A stretch of DNA of 64,000 nt. It comes from Bryobacter sp. Lineage in GTDB: Bacteria > Acidobacteriota > Terriglobia > Bryobacterales > Bryobacteraceae. The number at the start of each line of letters is the position of its first letter. Within the stretch, counting starts at the first letter, position 1. A program made the translations under genes and the position numbers. Positions 23,447 through 31,970 of this stretch are shown piece by piece. The notes under the pieces are model-generated. The model was not told the origin of the DNA, did no database searches, and saw only the letters and a list, made by a program, of their open reading frames with translations. The stretch lies in assembly GCA_022843605.1 (NCBI GenBank), contig JALHNI010000016.1:1-64000 (forward strand). Direction: 5' to 3'.

Positions 23447-24157
23447 CTAGAGTGAAGAGGCGGTGGGAGACGGCGTGATGTAGAGCCGGACGGCAATTTC
23501 GGCGCCAGTGACTTTCAAGTGGGCATTGCCGGCAAGGGCCATCAAGTCATTCAGCGTGTCCGCCAGTGGACCCGTTCTCAGGGCCTCCATCGCGGGCACG
23601 CCGGCATGGCTCAGGCTCAGCGTCACCTCGACGGCACCATCCGCCTGCGAATTGGAACTACTGCCAAGATCCACGGCATCGTCGCCGGCCAAACCCGCCA
23701 GAAACTGCAGCCACGCCTTCAGAACGTCGCCCCAATGCGGCTCTACCCGAACATCCTGCCACTCCAGGCCGGACACGGTAAACGGCGCACCCGATCGCTG
23801 TAGGTTCGCCTCCAGCACAGCCAGGCAAACGACGTCCGCTAACGACGGTAGCGCCTCCGGAAATCTAGCCACAGGCACTTCCTTCTGTCGCAGCAGCTTC
23901 TTCCTCACGCCAAGACTCTTCAACCGCGGAAACTCGGCCGGCACTGGATCCGAAGTCGCCTGCCAATCTGCCATGCGTTTACTGACGGACTTCTTCACAC
24001 GGCCCCGGGCGCGGCGCAGGTTGGCGCGTTCGCGGGCGATCACCGGATCGGGACGGAAGGCGGGCTGGCTCAAGTCGGCAAGGCCGGGTTCAAACTTCGG
24101 CTTTTCATGGGAATCAGTCAACACAAATTCTCCTGACGGCAACGAAACGGTGTACAT
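23447..24157 (-). CDS. Cytoplasmic hypothetical protein
   Basis: The sequence from MYTVSLPSGEFVLTDSHEKP reads as a genuine protein of 236 residues. A basic, helical N-terminal part (RERANLRRARGRVKKSVSKRM) is followed by a mixed alpha/beta domain (SLADVVCLAVLEANLQRSG, WGDVLKAWLQFLAGLAGDDAV, AEIAVRLYITP). I do not recognise a family. I start at 24157 because the 49 upstream ORF residues span the AT-rich promoter region with the inverted repeat. The gene is divergent from the ECF sigma factor and ends in a strong terminator, so it is a single-gene unit possibly co-regulated with the sigma factor. Confidence 0.65.
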   Translation of the reverse strand: MYTVSLPSGEFVLTDSHEKPKFEPGLADLSQPAFRPDPVIARERANLRRARGRVKKSVSKRMADWQATSDPVPAEFPRLKSLGVRKKLLRQKEVPVARFPEALPSLADVVCLAVLEANLQRSGAPFTVSGLEWQDVRVEPHWGDVLKAWLQFLAGLAGDDAVDLGSSSNSQADGAVEVTLSLSHAGVPAMEALRTGPLADTLNDLMALAGNAHLKVTGAEIAVRLYITPSPTASSL

Positions 24158-24197
24158 CTCAACGCGTTGCCCACCCTGAGACCAGCGAAATCCCCTG

Positions 24198-24240
24198 AAA
24201 GTCACATTAATATTAATTAACCAAAATGCAATGTGACTTT
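24198..24240. promoter_or_regulatory. Perfect 11-bp inverted repeat between divergent genes
   Basis: AAAGTCACATT (24198-24208) and AATGTGACTTT (24230-24240) are exact reverse complements separated by 21 AT-rich bases. The element sits between the minus-strand hypothetical (start 24157) and the sigma-factor gene (start 24311), in the position of a shared operator. The arms are about three helical turns apart centre to centre. Confidence 0.6.
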
Positions 24241-24310
24241 TTGAGGAATGAAATGGTCCTCTGTACCGGAAGGCAGGTTTTGCTAGCCTAAGGGTCTCGC
24301 CCACGCCATC

Positions 24311-24898
24311 ATGCCGCCCTCATTCAAGAACGAATCCGACGATCTGGAAGCACAATTGGTACGTTCCGCACAGCAATCGCCCGAAGGCGATTCCCGGGCC
24401 TTTGAACAGTTAGTGCAACTGCATCAGAAGCGTGTTTTGGCGAATTGCCGTTATCTCACGCGCGATGAAACGAACTTCGAAGACCTCGCGCAGGATGTTT
24501 TCGTAAAGGCCTATTTCGGCATCCGTAAATTCGAAGGCCAATCGACCTTCGGCCATTGGCTGCGCCGCATCAAGGTGAATCACTGCCTGAACCATTTGAA
24601 GCAGCGCGAACGCAAAACTGCGATCGGCTTCGGCGAGGAAATTCTCCCCGAAGACGACCGCCTGCGGGTGGAGCCCACGGTCGAGAAATCTCTGGAAGAT
24701 TCGTCTCAACGGCAACGAGTAGGCGAAGTCCTGAAAGCCTTGCCGCTTACGCTGCGCGTGCCGCTGGTCATGACCGACATGGACGACTTCTCTTACGACG
24801 AAGTAGCATCCGCCCTGGGCATCAGCCTCTCAGCCGTCAAGATGCGGATTAAGCGGGCCCGCGAGGAGTTCCGCCGCCTTTATCAGGAGCCAGCATGA
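24311..24898 (+). CDS. ECF-type RNA polymerase sigma factor
   Basis: 195-residue extracytoplasmic-function sigma factor. Region 2 is visible as AFEQLVQLHQKRVLANCRYL, FEDLAQDVFVKAYFGIRKF and TFGHWLRRIKVNHCLNHL (residues about 30-100). Region 4 follows as LKALPLTLRVPLVMTDMDDF, SYDEVASALGISLSAVKMRI and KRAREEFRRL (about 145-190). Regions 1 and 3 are absent, as expected. Its stop overlaps the start of a small downstream gene (ATGA). No classical zinc-finger anti-sigma factor follows, so control may come from the small protein next door or from the inverted repeat upstream. Confidence 0.93.
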   Translation: MPPSFKNESDDLEAQLVRSAQQSPEGDSRAFEQLVQLHQKRVLANCRYLTRDETNFEDLAQDVFVKAYFGIRKFEGQSTFGHWLRRIKVNHCLNHLKQRERKTAIGFGEEILPEDDRLRVEPTVEKSLEDSSQRQRVGEVLKALPLTLRVPLVMTDMDDFSYDEVASALGISLSAVKMRIKRAREEFRRLYQEPA

Positions 24899-25128
24899 AC
24901 GACCCCAACTCACCCGTCACCGGTCTGCGTGAAGTCGAACTCGACGCCTCCCCCGAGTTCCTGCGTCTGGTGCGCAACAAGATCGACCGCCGCCGGACCT
25001 CCGGCCAGATGGTGTCATTCGGGTGGGACGTCCCCAAAACATTGATGCGGGAGTTTTTCGGCTTGCTGAGCCAGCTTCCCGCACTACTGGGTTCGTCAGA
25101 AGGAAAGCGAAATGGAAATCAAAGATAA
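24895..25128 (+). CDS. Small protein coupled to the sigma factor, function unknown
   Basis: 77 residues, ATG overlapping the sigma-factor stop by four bases. The sequence has an acidic N-terminus (LREVELDASPEFLRLVRNKI), an Arg-rich turn (DRRRTSGQM) and a C-terminal helix of moderate hydrophobicity (PKTLMREFFGLLSQLPALLG). There is no HxxxCxxC zinc finger. Position suggests an anti-sigma or accessory factor; this is inference. It overlaps the next gene's start by 17 bases. Confidence 0.6.
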   Translation: MNDPNSPVTGLREVELDASPEFLRLVRNKIDRRRTSGQMVSFGWDVPKTLMREFFGLLSQLPALLGSSEGKRNGNQR

Positions 25129-25921
25129 GTTATTACAAGCCTTTGGCGGCCTGCTGGATTCCACCATCGCCTTTGCGCCCAAGCTCCTGGTCGGCATTTG
25201 CCTTGTCGTGATGGGGCTGGTGCTCGCCAAAGTGATTGAAGTTGCCCTCAGATTCGCCCTGCGCCGCGTCCACCTGGATGCCTTCGTTGGCAAAGTGGGT
25301 GTCGATCAGATGCTGGAACGGCTTGGCCTCCGGCAGGAATTAAGCCTCTTCCTGCCACGCCTTGTCTATTTCCTGGTTTTGTTCGTGCTCGCTCAAACCA
25401 CAGCGGACGCCATGGGCCTCGAAGCGATCTCCTCGGCGATCAGTTCCTTCTTCGCCTACCTGCCGAATATCGTCGCCGCGCTGCTCCTGCTGATCGTCGG
25501 CACCGCGCTGGGCCAGTTTGCGGGAGATACCGTCGAGCAGTCCGCTGCGAGTTCCGGCATTGACGTAGCGCCCGCCCTGGGCCGCGTCGTCTCCGGCGGA
25601 ATCTTCTTCGTTTGCGTGATGATGGCCATCGGGCAACTGAAGATCGATACGGCCATCGTCAGAATTGTCACCAGCATTATTCTCGGCGGCGCCGCGCTCG
25701 CCTTCGGTTTGTCCTTCGGGTTCGGCACCCGGGAGATCGTACGTAACATTGCCGCCGGTTTCTATGTCCGCAAAGTTCTCGAAGTTGGGCGTCCGGTGGA
25801 GATCCTCGGCCACAAGGGAGTCCTGCGAGCCGTCACGGCGACCCACGTAATTCTGGAATCAGAAGGGCAGCAGATCTCGCTCGCCAATTCCACGTTACTG
25901 CACGCCGCGGCCCGCCAGTAA
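25112..25921 (+). CDS. MscS-like / TM-helix-repeat membrane channel protein
   Basis: 269-residue integral membrane protein. Repeated paired helices (LLVGICLVVMGLVLAKVIEV, LPNIVAALLLLIVGTALGQF, IVTSIILGGAALAFGLSFGFG) fit the TM-helix repeat found in small mechanosensitive-channel relatives. The pore-like GGAALAFGLSFGFGTREIVRN and the following short beta domain (VGRPVEILGHKGVLRAVTATHVILESEG) correspond to the MscS pore helix and beta domain. AAGGA lies seven bases before the ATG. It is the third gene of the sigma-factor unit and so possibly part of an envelope or osmotic-stress regulon. Confidence 0.85.
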   Translation: MEIKDKLLQAFGGLLDSTIAFAPKLLVGICLVVMGLVLAKVIEVALRFALRRVHLDAFVGKVGVDQMLERLGLRQELSLFLPRLVYFLVLFVLAQTTADAMGLEAISSAISSFFAYLPNIVAALLLLIVGTALGQFAGDTVEQSAASSGIDVAPALGRVVSGGIFFVCVMMAIGQLKIDTAIVRIVTSIILGGAALAFGLSFGFGTREIVRNIAAGFYVRKVLEVGRPVEILGHKGVLRAVTATHVILESEGQQISLANSTLLHAAARQ

Positions 25922-25923
25922 AG

Positions 25924-27126
25924 TCAGCGCTTCATCGTGAGCGGCGCAATCCGCGGCACCGTCAACAGCACCACGGCGAAAGCCGCTACATGCATCAGAC
26001 TAACGATCGCGAACACCGGTCCATAGCCGGTACCGTGATCCAGCAGCCATCCCACCACCAGACCGAACACCACGCCGCCCATCGCGCCGCCGAACCCCAC
26101 CAAGCCGGCCACCGCCCCAACCGTGTGGCGAGGAAACAAGTCTGTCGGCAGCGTCATCACCATCGTCGACCATGCCTGCTGGCCGCAAAAGGCCAGGCTA
26201 AAGAGGAACAAAGCCATCTCCACCGGTGACTGAGTCATGAAGTAAATCCAAGGCATACACGCCACGCTCAACGCCATAGCCAACTTCCGGGCCCGATTCA
26301 GCGGCAGCCCCCGGCTGAGTAAGTGACTCGAAAACCATCCCCCTAGCAGGCTACCGACACCGGCCGCGGCATACGGGATCCAGCCGAAAGCGCCGACTTG
26401 CTTTGTATCGAAACCACGCACGTCGTATAAGTACTTCGGCAGCCAGAATAGGTAAAAGTACCAGGCGGCATCCGACAGAAACTTCGCCGATACCAACCCC
26501 CACACTTCGCGAAAACGAAACAGGTGCAGCCAGGGGATCCCCGCTTCCGCTACCTCCGAAGCAGCGGGTGTGGAGTACATTCGTAGCCATGCCCACGTCC
26601 AAAGCAAACCAATTGCCCCGGTCAGGAAAAACACCCATCGCCAACCGTAAAGACCAATGACGAGGGCAATGGCCGGAGGCGCGATCACCGCTCCAACTGC
26701 GGTCCCACTATTGATCAGGCCCATCGCAGTGGAACGTTCCCCCGCGGGAAACCATTCAGAAATCGCCTTCGTCGCCGCTGGAAAACCGCCGCCCTCCCCC
26801 ATGCCCAGCAGGAAACGGCAAATCGCCAGACCGATGAATGCCGTAGCGACGCCATGCGCCGCGCATGCCAGTGACCAGGCGATCATAATCACTGCGAATC
26901 CGGTTTTGGTCCCAATCGCATCGATCAATTTTCCGCCGGCCGCGTACATCACCGCGTACGCCACGAGGAAGGCTGCCTGCAGTTGCGAAAACTGCGTGTT
27001 GGAAATGGGGATATCGCGTTGAATCGCGGCAATGGCCACCGGCAGCGTCTGCCGGTCAAGATAGCTGACCGCGATGGCCGCACCCAGTAGCCACGCGATC
27101 CGCCACCGGCGGCTTTCAAGATCCAT
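25924..27126 (-). CDS. MFS transporter, hexuronate/galactonate (ACS/ExuT)-like
   Basis: 400-residue major facilitator with about 12 hydrophobic helices. SYLDRQTLPVAIAAIQ near the N-terminus, FLLGMGEGGGFPAATKAISEWFP and STAMGLINSGTAVGAVIAPP are characteristic of the anion:cation symporter group carrying hexuronates and sugar acids. The exact substrate is inferred. Convergent with the MscS-like gene (gap two bases). It could supply sugar acids to the carbohydrate metabolism suggested elsewhere in the window. Confidence 0.88.
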   Translation of the reverse strand: MDLESRRWRIAWLLGAAIAVSYLDRQTLPVAIAAIQRDIPISNTQFSQLQAAFLVAYAVMYAAGGKLIDAIGTKTGFAVIMIAWSLACAAHGVATAFIGLAICRFLLGMGEGGGFPAATKAISEWFPAGERSTAMGLINSGTAVGAVIAPPAIALVIGLYGWRWVFFLTGAIGLLWTWAWLRMYSTPAASEVAEAGIPWLHLFRFREVWGLVSAKFLSDAAWYFYLFWLPKYLYDVRGFDTKQVGAFGWIPYAAAGVGSLLGGWFSSHLLSRGLPLNRARKLAMALSVACMPWIYFMTQSPVEMALFLFSLAFCGQQAWSTMVMTLPTDLFPRHTVGAVAGLVGFGGAMGGVVFGLVVGWLLDHGTGYGPVFAIVSLMHVAAFAVVLLTVPRIAPLTMKR

Positions 27127-27189
27127 TAAATGGCACCCTACCAGGCAACCTGCACCAGCGAAACGCCCTGGCGTGGCTGCCGTTGTCTA

Positions 27190-27290
27190 AGCCTGGCAAC
27201 CATGCCTTGTTCCATGCCTTAATGCCTTTGGTTATTCAAGCCTGGCACCGTGGCTTGGCAGCACCGCGGCTTGGCACCTTGGCTTCTACT
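27190..27290. repeat. Cluster of degenerate GCCTGGCACC/CATGCCTT short repeats
   Basis: This intergenic tract contains tandem and diverged copies of GCCTGGCAACCATGCCTT, TCCATGCCTT, AAGCCTGGCACCGTGGCTT and GGCTTGGCACCTTGGCTT. The same words recur at 29.3 and 29.6 kb, on the other side of the pentapeptide-repeat gene. Confidence 0.6.
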
Positions 27291-29172
27291 TCGCCACCAC
27301 TTCCCAAGCCTTAGTGCCCGCCTCTACCAGCTTCACCAGATCCGGCAGCTTCCCCACGAGCGCCAGCAACCCCTCCCATGCCTTTGCCGCCGCAGACTTC
27401 GAGGCCTCCTCCGCCGGAGCCTTCGCCGCCACGGCTAGCGTCTCCACTTGCGCCTTTGCCTGTACCCGCTGAATCTCACTTAGCTGCGTCGCCTTCGCAA
27501 TCCCCTGCATCAGTTCGCTCAGCACGGCAGCCAACTCCGCCGCGCCCGGCCCGCCCGATTGCTGCAAGCTCTGCACCACCTGGCTCACATCCCCACTCAA
27601 CGACGCCACCTGCGAATCCTTAATCGTCAGTCCGCCCTGATGAACATGAATGCTCTTGTCTTCCATTTTGCGATCTCCAATCTGCACTCCAGCAGCAGCA
27701 GCCGCCAGAGCGATCTGAGTTATATCCCGGTTATGCGCTTCCAGCATCCCGATTTTCGATTCCGCCAATAGTAACTTCACTTCCCAACTGCTCACCAGCG
27801 TGCGTTCGACGGCCGCCTCCGCCGTCCCCGCCGGTACGTCCAGGCTCACCAGCACATGCTCCTCGCGATTCTCAAACTTGCGGATGCTCACTTCCGGATG
27901 CTGCGTCTGCAATTCCACAAACGCCTCCCGCATCGCCTCCCGCGAAAGCCCCTTCTTCAGCAGTACCTCCATCTCCTCCAACACCTTGCCAAAGAGCGTC
28001 GCAAACTCGCCCGGTTCGAAATTTCGCTCCGGATCGGCCGGACGCCGCTTTCGGCTACCCGTTCCATCCGGCTGCTCCAGCAGGTAAACATACCGGCACT
28101 GCACGCCCCTAAATTCGGTGGTAGCGTCGATGTTCCAGCTCTCGATGCACGCACCAGTCAAATCCGCGCCCCGCAGCACCGCCCCCGTCAGATTGGCTTC
28201 GCGTAGATTGGCCTCCCGCAGGTCACTATCCGTCAGGTTGATGCCATGCAGATTTAGCCGGACGTAGTTACGCTTCTGGCCGTCGCCTGTCGTCGCCAAC
28301 TCCCGCACCGCCACCTGCCCCAGCACGGCGTCTTCGTGTACGCTCTCGTCGAGCCCCGTCGCCGTACGCCAATTCACACGCGTCAGCGTCGCTGCGCCCA
28401 GCCTCACGCCCGCCATCCCCGTTCCCGCAAAGCAAGCCTCCGTCAGGTCCGCTCCGGTGAACCGCGTCCCGCCGATCGCCTGCAAGCTGCGTGCGCCATC
28501 GATCGCCAGGTCAAACCGGTCGTCCTTCTTCCGGATCCGCCAACTGAGGTAAAGCTGGTAGCTCGGCAGGAGGATGGCCGCCACCATAACTCCAATTTGG
28601 TCTGATCCTTCTGTGAATGCGACTGCGCCTGCGACTGCGCCTGCGCCTGCGACTGCGAATGCGACTGCGCCTGCGCCTGCGACTGCGAATGCGACTGCGC
28701 CTGCGCCTGCGCCTGCGCCTGCGAATGCGCCTGCGACTGCGACTGCGACTGCGCCTGCGACTGCACCTGCGATCCAAACGAGCGTTTGCTTGCGAAACCC
28801 ATATCGCGCGGTGGCTACTAAAGTAGCCACCGCGCTCACGAAAAACGTTCCCCACTGGATCAGAGTCTCCACGTCAGTCGCACTGAAGACACTCGCAGCA
28901 ATGCCCAGAATTGAGATCCCGAGGAACGACAACACCACCGACGCCACGAACGCCAAACTCGACACAACAAGCGCTGTCCCGGACGACCGCCCCATCCGCG
29001 CCCCATCAAACCGCGCCCCCCGCAGATCCGCCCCGCGAAAATCCGCTGACCGTAAATCACAATCCCGAAAGTCCGCCCCGCGTAGCTTGGCCCGGCGAAA
29101 ATCGGCTCCTACCAGAGCCTGCCCTTGAAAGCTTCGCCGGTTTAATTCCCGATCTGCATACTTGTGCGCCAA
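27286..29172 (-). CDS. Pentapeptide-repeat membrane protein with long cytoplasmic C-terminus
   Basis: 628 residues. An N-terminal block of A(D/N)Lxx pentapeptide repeats (residues about 20-60: ADFRRAKLRGADFRDCDLRS) is followed by two hydrophobic helices, then a Gly/Ala/Val-only stretch (residues about 130-190), another helix, a second pentapeptide block (NLHGINLTDSDLREANLREA) and a helical C-terminal region rich in Ala/Glu. The start is a TTG at 29172, because an in-frame TAG lies six codons upstream and no ATG exists before the first repeats. Right-handed beta-helix pentapeptide blocks act as scaffolds or DNA mimics; the role here is unknown. It stands alone between repeat-rich gaps. Confidence 0.8.
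   Translation of the reverse strand: MAHKYADRELNRRSFQGQALVGADFRRAKLRGADFRDCDLRSADFRGADLRGARFDGARMGRSSGTALVVSSLAFVASVVLSFLGISILGIAASVFSATDVETLIQWGTFFVSAVATLVATARYGFRKQTLVWIAGAVAGAVAVAVAGAFAGAGAGAGAVAFAVAGAGAVAFAVAGAGAVAGAVAFTEGSDQIGVMVAAILLPSYQLYLSWRIRKKDDRFDLAIDGARSLQAIGGTRFTGADLTEACFAGTGMAGVRLGAATLTRVNWRTATGLDESVHEDAVLGQVAVRELATTGDGQKRNYVRLNLHGINLTDSDLREANLREANLTGAVLRGADLTGACIESWNIDATTEFRGVQCRYVYLLEQPDGTGSRKRRPADPERNFEPGEFATLFGKVLEEMEVLLKKGLSREAMREAFVELQTQHPEVSIRKFENREEHVLVSLDVPAGTAEAAVERTLVSSWEVKLLLAESKIGMLEAHNRDITQIALAAAAAGVQIGDRKMEDKSIHVHQGGLTIKDSQVASLSGDVSQVVQSLQQSGGPGAAELAAVLSELMQGIAKATQLSEIQRVQAKAQVETLAVAAKAPAEEASKSAAAKAWEGLLALVGKLPDLVKLVEAGTKAWEVVAK
28615..28772. repeat. Hexanucleotide tandem array (TGCGAC/TGCGCC/TGCGAA) inside the pentapeptide-repeat gene
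   Basis: About 26 six-base units of TGCGAC, TGCGCC, TGCGAA or TGCACC follow one another without interruption. On the minus strand they encode alternating (A/G)-(V/A/F) residues forming a Gly-Ala-Val membrane stretch. The unit length is a multiple of three, so copy-number change alters protein length without a frameshift. The array also keeps other frames open, producing several shadow ORFs. Confidence 0.9.
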
Positions 29173-29725
29173 ACTTCCATAGTCTATCGCCTAAGGCATC
29201 ATTGCTGCGAATCAGAAACAACGGCAGCAGGAAACCGGTCCAGACATTCCCGTAGGCACCTCTTCAGCTGTATTGCCTTTGTCAAGCCTGGCACCATGCC
29301 TTTATGTTCGTATCCACCTGACGATATCCTGTCTGACATGATCCGTTTTCGAAAATGCGATGCGTACCTCACATTCGCTCGCTAAATCAGGGCGAACCGA
29401 AGGCATTTCTGAATGCCGAACACCAGCAATTCTCAGAAACCGTGAAAGCGACCGCTGAACGCCGAACATTGACCATGGATCAGGGCACGGAGCTATGAGA
29501 GCACAGGGCCACTTCGAAACCCAGGCATTCTTAATAAAATTTCGGGTTAGAGATGAACGCGCCGCACATGGGCACATCAATCTTTGTCAAGCCTGGCACT
29601 ATCCTCTTTATCCTTTATCCTTCGTCATCCTTTATCCTTTATGCCTTGCTTCCGTGCCTGGCACCATGCCTTGGGCACCATGCCTTCCTTCAGCATTGCT
29701 CACTACCAATTCATAAGGTATAAGT
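29173..29725. repeat. Gene-poor stretch with TGGCACC-type repeats
   Basis: No credible gene in 553 bases. It holds TCAAGCCTGGCACCATGCCTTT (about 29282-29303), TCAAGCCTGGCACTATCC (about 29588-29605) and GTGCCTGGCACCATGCCTTGGGCACCATGCCTT (about 29654-29686). CTTTATCC(T) is also repeated three times between 29605 and 29640. Confidence 0.6.
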
Positions 29726-30082
29726 ATGTCCATGGCCTTATACATAGTTCTGCGGCATCCCGACCATCCTGAACAGACTTGGAGTAATGCGTGGCAGCCG
29801 GATAAGCGACTGGTGAGCGCGATCATGACGAATACGGAGGTTGCGGCGCTGTGTGTTGAAGCGCAGGGACGCAATGAATATGTTTACGTACACCGCTGCT
29901 TTTGGGGCGCAGCGCTCGCAGAGATTACTTCAAAGGCAAGAGTTCAAAGCGTTACTAAGGTGGGCCGGGAGTTTTACGTCCAGTTCTCAGGGCCCGAGCC
30001 AATAGCTTCGTCGCCCTTGGTGCAACCATTCCATGGACAGAACTTCTATTTCGCGGCTTCCTCTCCAGAATCAGGCCATTAG
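29726..30082 (+). CDS. Small hypothetical cytoplasmic protein
   Basis: 118 residues with an AAGG eight bases before the ATG. Sequence is protein-like: MALYIVLRHPDHPEQTWSNA, TNTEVAALCVEAQGRNEYVY, VHRCFWGAALAEITSKARVQ and GREFYVQF suggest a compact alpha/beta domain. No signal peptide or membrane segment. I do not recognise the family. It sits in an accessory stretch flanked by short repeats. Confidence 0.6.
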   Translation: MSMALYIVLRHPDHPEQTWSNAWQPDKRLVSAIMTNTEVAALCVEAQGRNEYVYVHRCFWGAALAEITSKARVQSVTKVGREFYVQFSGPEPIASSPLVQPFHGQNFYFAASSPESGH

Positions 30083-30548
30083 GAATGATGCGTACCTCGC
30101 CACGGGTAAAATCGCTAGGCGAGTTTGTTCTTCGTAGACTTGCGTCGTTCGTGTAACATTCATTCTTTAAATTCGAATCGACCGGGCCCTGGCTGTGGGC
30201 GGCGTCGGCATATGGCAACGCCTTCGTGATTCGAATCGCGGATAGGCGACTGTCTTTATCCTTGAGGAACGTGTATTCGCGTCACTCATACGTCATTGAG
30301 GTCTCATGCTCGAGGACATCAAGGCCGCGCACAACACATTCAACAATCACCTTCATCGCAACTACGATACCAATGGGGAATCGGTGCCAACCTGAGTATC
30401 CTCGCGAGAGGGCTTCCGCAACCTCTCGACACCGCGCGGGTTCCAAGCGCAAGACTTGGCTCCATCTGGAGTCGGGAGTCGATTGGGGCGCGCGAGCACT
30501 CGCCAGCCAGCGGTGACCGTAGGTAGCCCAGTGATAAACTTGGCCAGC
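30083..30548. other. Intergenic stretch with no recognised feature
   Basis: 466 bases before the sulfatase. The ORFs here (30226-30516, 30296-30526) have unlikely composition and no ribosome-binding sites. I saw no repeat, terminator or RNA gene. Confidence 0.5.
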
Positions 30549-31970
30549 ATGTTCACCCGCCGCGACTTCGTTGCCTCCCTCGCCGCGCCCGCGCTCGCCC
30601 TCCAGAAGAAGACCGCCTCCGCTGCACCCAACGTCCTCTTCATCGGCTCCGATGACCTCAATCTGTCACTCGGCTGCTACGGACATCCGCTCGTGAAGTC
30701 GCCCAACATCGATCGCCTGGCCGCCCGCGGCGTCCGCTTCGACCGCGCCTACTGCCAGTTCCCCCTCTGCGGACCCAGCCGCGCCTCCATCCTTAGCGGC
30801 CGCCGCCCCGATTCCACTGGCATTCTCGACAACCGCATCGCCGTGCGCGAACGGCTCATCCCCGACGTCGTCACCTTGCCGCAAATGTTCCGCCAGAACG
30901 CCCGCACCGCACTCCGCATCGGCAAGATGTACCACATGGATGTCCCGGCCGGAGTCGGCCAAAACCTCTACGACGACCCGCCCAGTTGGGACCAGGCCGA
31001 CTCGCCTCCCGGTCTCGAGCACAAGATCGAAGGCGAGCGCCGCAACGTCACCCCCAACGCCGGCAACGGCAATCAATTCGAGTGGGTGAGCTTCAAGGGC
31101 GACGGCAAACATCAAGCCGACCGCGTCGGCGCCGACCGGGCCATCGAATTCATCAACCAACGCGGCTCGAAGCCCTTCTTTATGGGCCTGGGCTTCGTTC
31201 GTCCCCACGTCCCCAACGTCGCCCCCGCGCGCTTCTTTGATCTTTACCCTCTCAGCCAAATCCAACCCGTCGTCAATCCGCCCGGCGATCGCGACGACAT
31301 TCCCCGCGCCAGCGAAATCGCCATCAACACCCGCGCCAACGACATGGGGATGAACGACGCCGACAAGCGGGAAGCCCTGCGCGGCTACTACGCCTCAATT
31401 TCTTACATGGATTCGCTGGTTGGCGAAGTCCTCGCCGCTCTGGACCGCGCCAAACTCGCCGAACGCACCGTCATCGCCTTCTGGAGTGACCACGGCTGGC
31501 ACCTCGGCGAGCACCATCGCTGGCAAAAACGCAGCCTGTTTGAGGAATCCTCACGTGTGCCGCTCATCGTCAGCGCACCCGGTGCCGCCCGCGGCAAGGC
31601 CAGCCGCGCCTTGGTCGAACTCGTTGACCTGTATCCCTCGCTCGCCGAACTCGGCGGCATCACCCCGCCCGCCGGCTTCGAAGGACAGAGCTTCGTCCCG
31701 GTCCTCAAACAGCCGGATCGCCCCTGGAAGACGGCCGTCTTCACCCAGATGCATTCGCTCAAAGAAGGCATCACCGGACATGCGGTGCGCACCGCGACGC
31801 ACCGCTACATCCGCTGGCAAGGTCCGCACCCGGATGAAGAGCTTTATGACCTCGCCGCAGACCCGCGCGAATTCACCAATCTGGCGCGCCTCCCGCAGCA
31901 CGACGCCCTCAAAGCCAAGCTGCGAGCCACGCTCGATGCCGGCTGGAAGAATGCGCTCGCCAAGGTTTAG
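30549..31970 (+). CDS. Exported sulfatase (iduronate-2-sulfatase-like)
   Basis: Type I formylglycine-dependent sulfatase removing sulfate esters, probably from polysaccharides or glycosaminoglycan-like material. The start at 30549 gives a twin-arginine signal (MFTRRDFVASLAAPALAL). The metal-binding IGSDDLN opens the catalytic domain, and LCGPSRASILSGRRPDSTG contains the C-x-P-S-R sequence whose cysteine is converted to formylglycine. Later landmarks are GLGFVRPHVPNVAPARFFDL and FWSDHGWHLGEHHRW. Length of about 473 residues is normal. A formylglycine-generating or anSME-type maturase must be encoded elsewhere. Its stop overlaps the convergent methyltransferase by four bases. Confidence 0.92.
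   Translation: MFTRRDFVASLAAPALALQKKTASAAPNVLFIGSDDLNLSLGCYGHPLVKSPNIDRLAARGVRFDRAYCQFPLCGPSRASILSGRRPDSTGILDNRIAVRERLIPDVVTLPQMFRQNARTALRIGKMYHMDVPAGVGQNLYDDPPSWDQADSPPGLEHKIEGERRNVTPNAGNGNQFEWVSFKGDGKHQADRVGADRAIEFINQRGSKPFFMGLGFVRPHVPNVAPARFFDLYPLSQIQPVVNPPGDRDDIPRASEIAINTRANDMGMNDADKREALRGYYASISYMDSLVGEVLAALDRAKLAERTVIAFWSDHGWHLGEHHRWQKRSLFEESSRVPLIVSAPGAARGKASRALVELVDLYPSLAELGGITPPAGFEGQSFVPVLKQPDRPWKTAVFTQMHSLKEGITGHAVRTATHRYIRWQGPHPDEELYDLAADPREFTNLARLPQHDALKAKLRATLDAGWKNALAKV

Noticed and set aside
28615-28772. CRISPR array
   Set aside because: Unit is six bases with no spacers; it is a simple coding tandem repeat.
28617-28826. (LR)n and similar dipeptide-repeat ORFs at the hexamer array
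   Set aside because: By-products of the hexanucleotide repeat in the pentapeptide-repeat gene; not independent genes.
30226-30526. Small plus-strand ORFs upstream of the sulfatase
   Set aside because: Unlikely composition, no ribosome site and overlap with one another.
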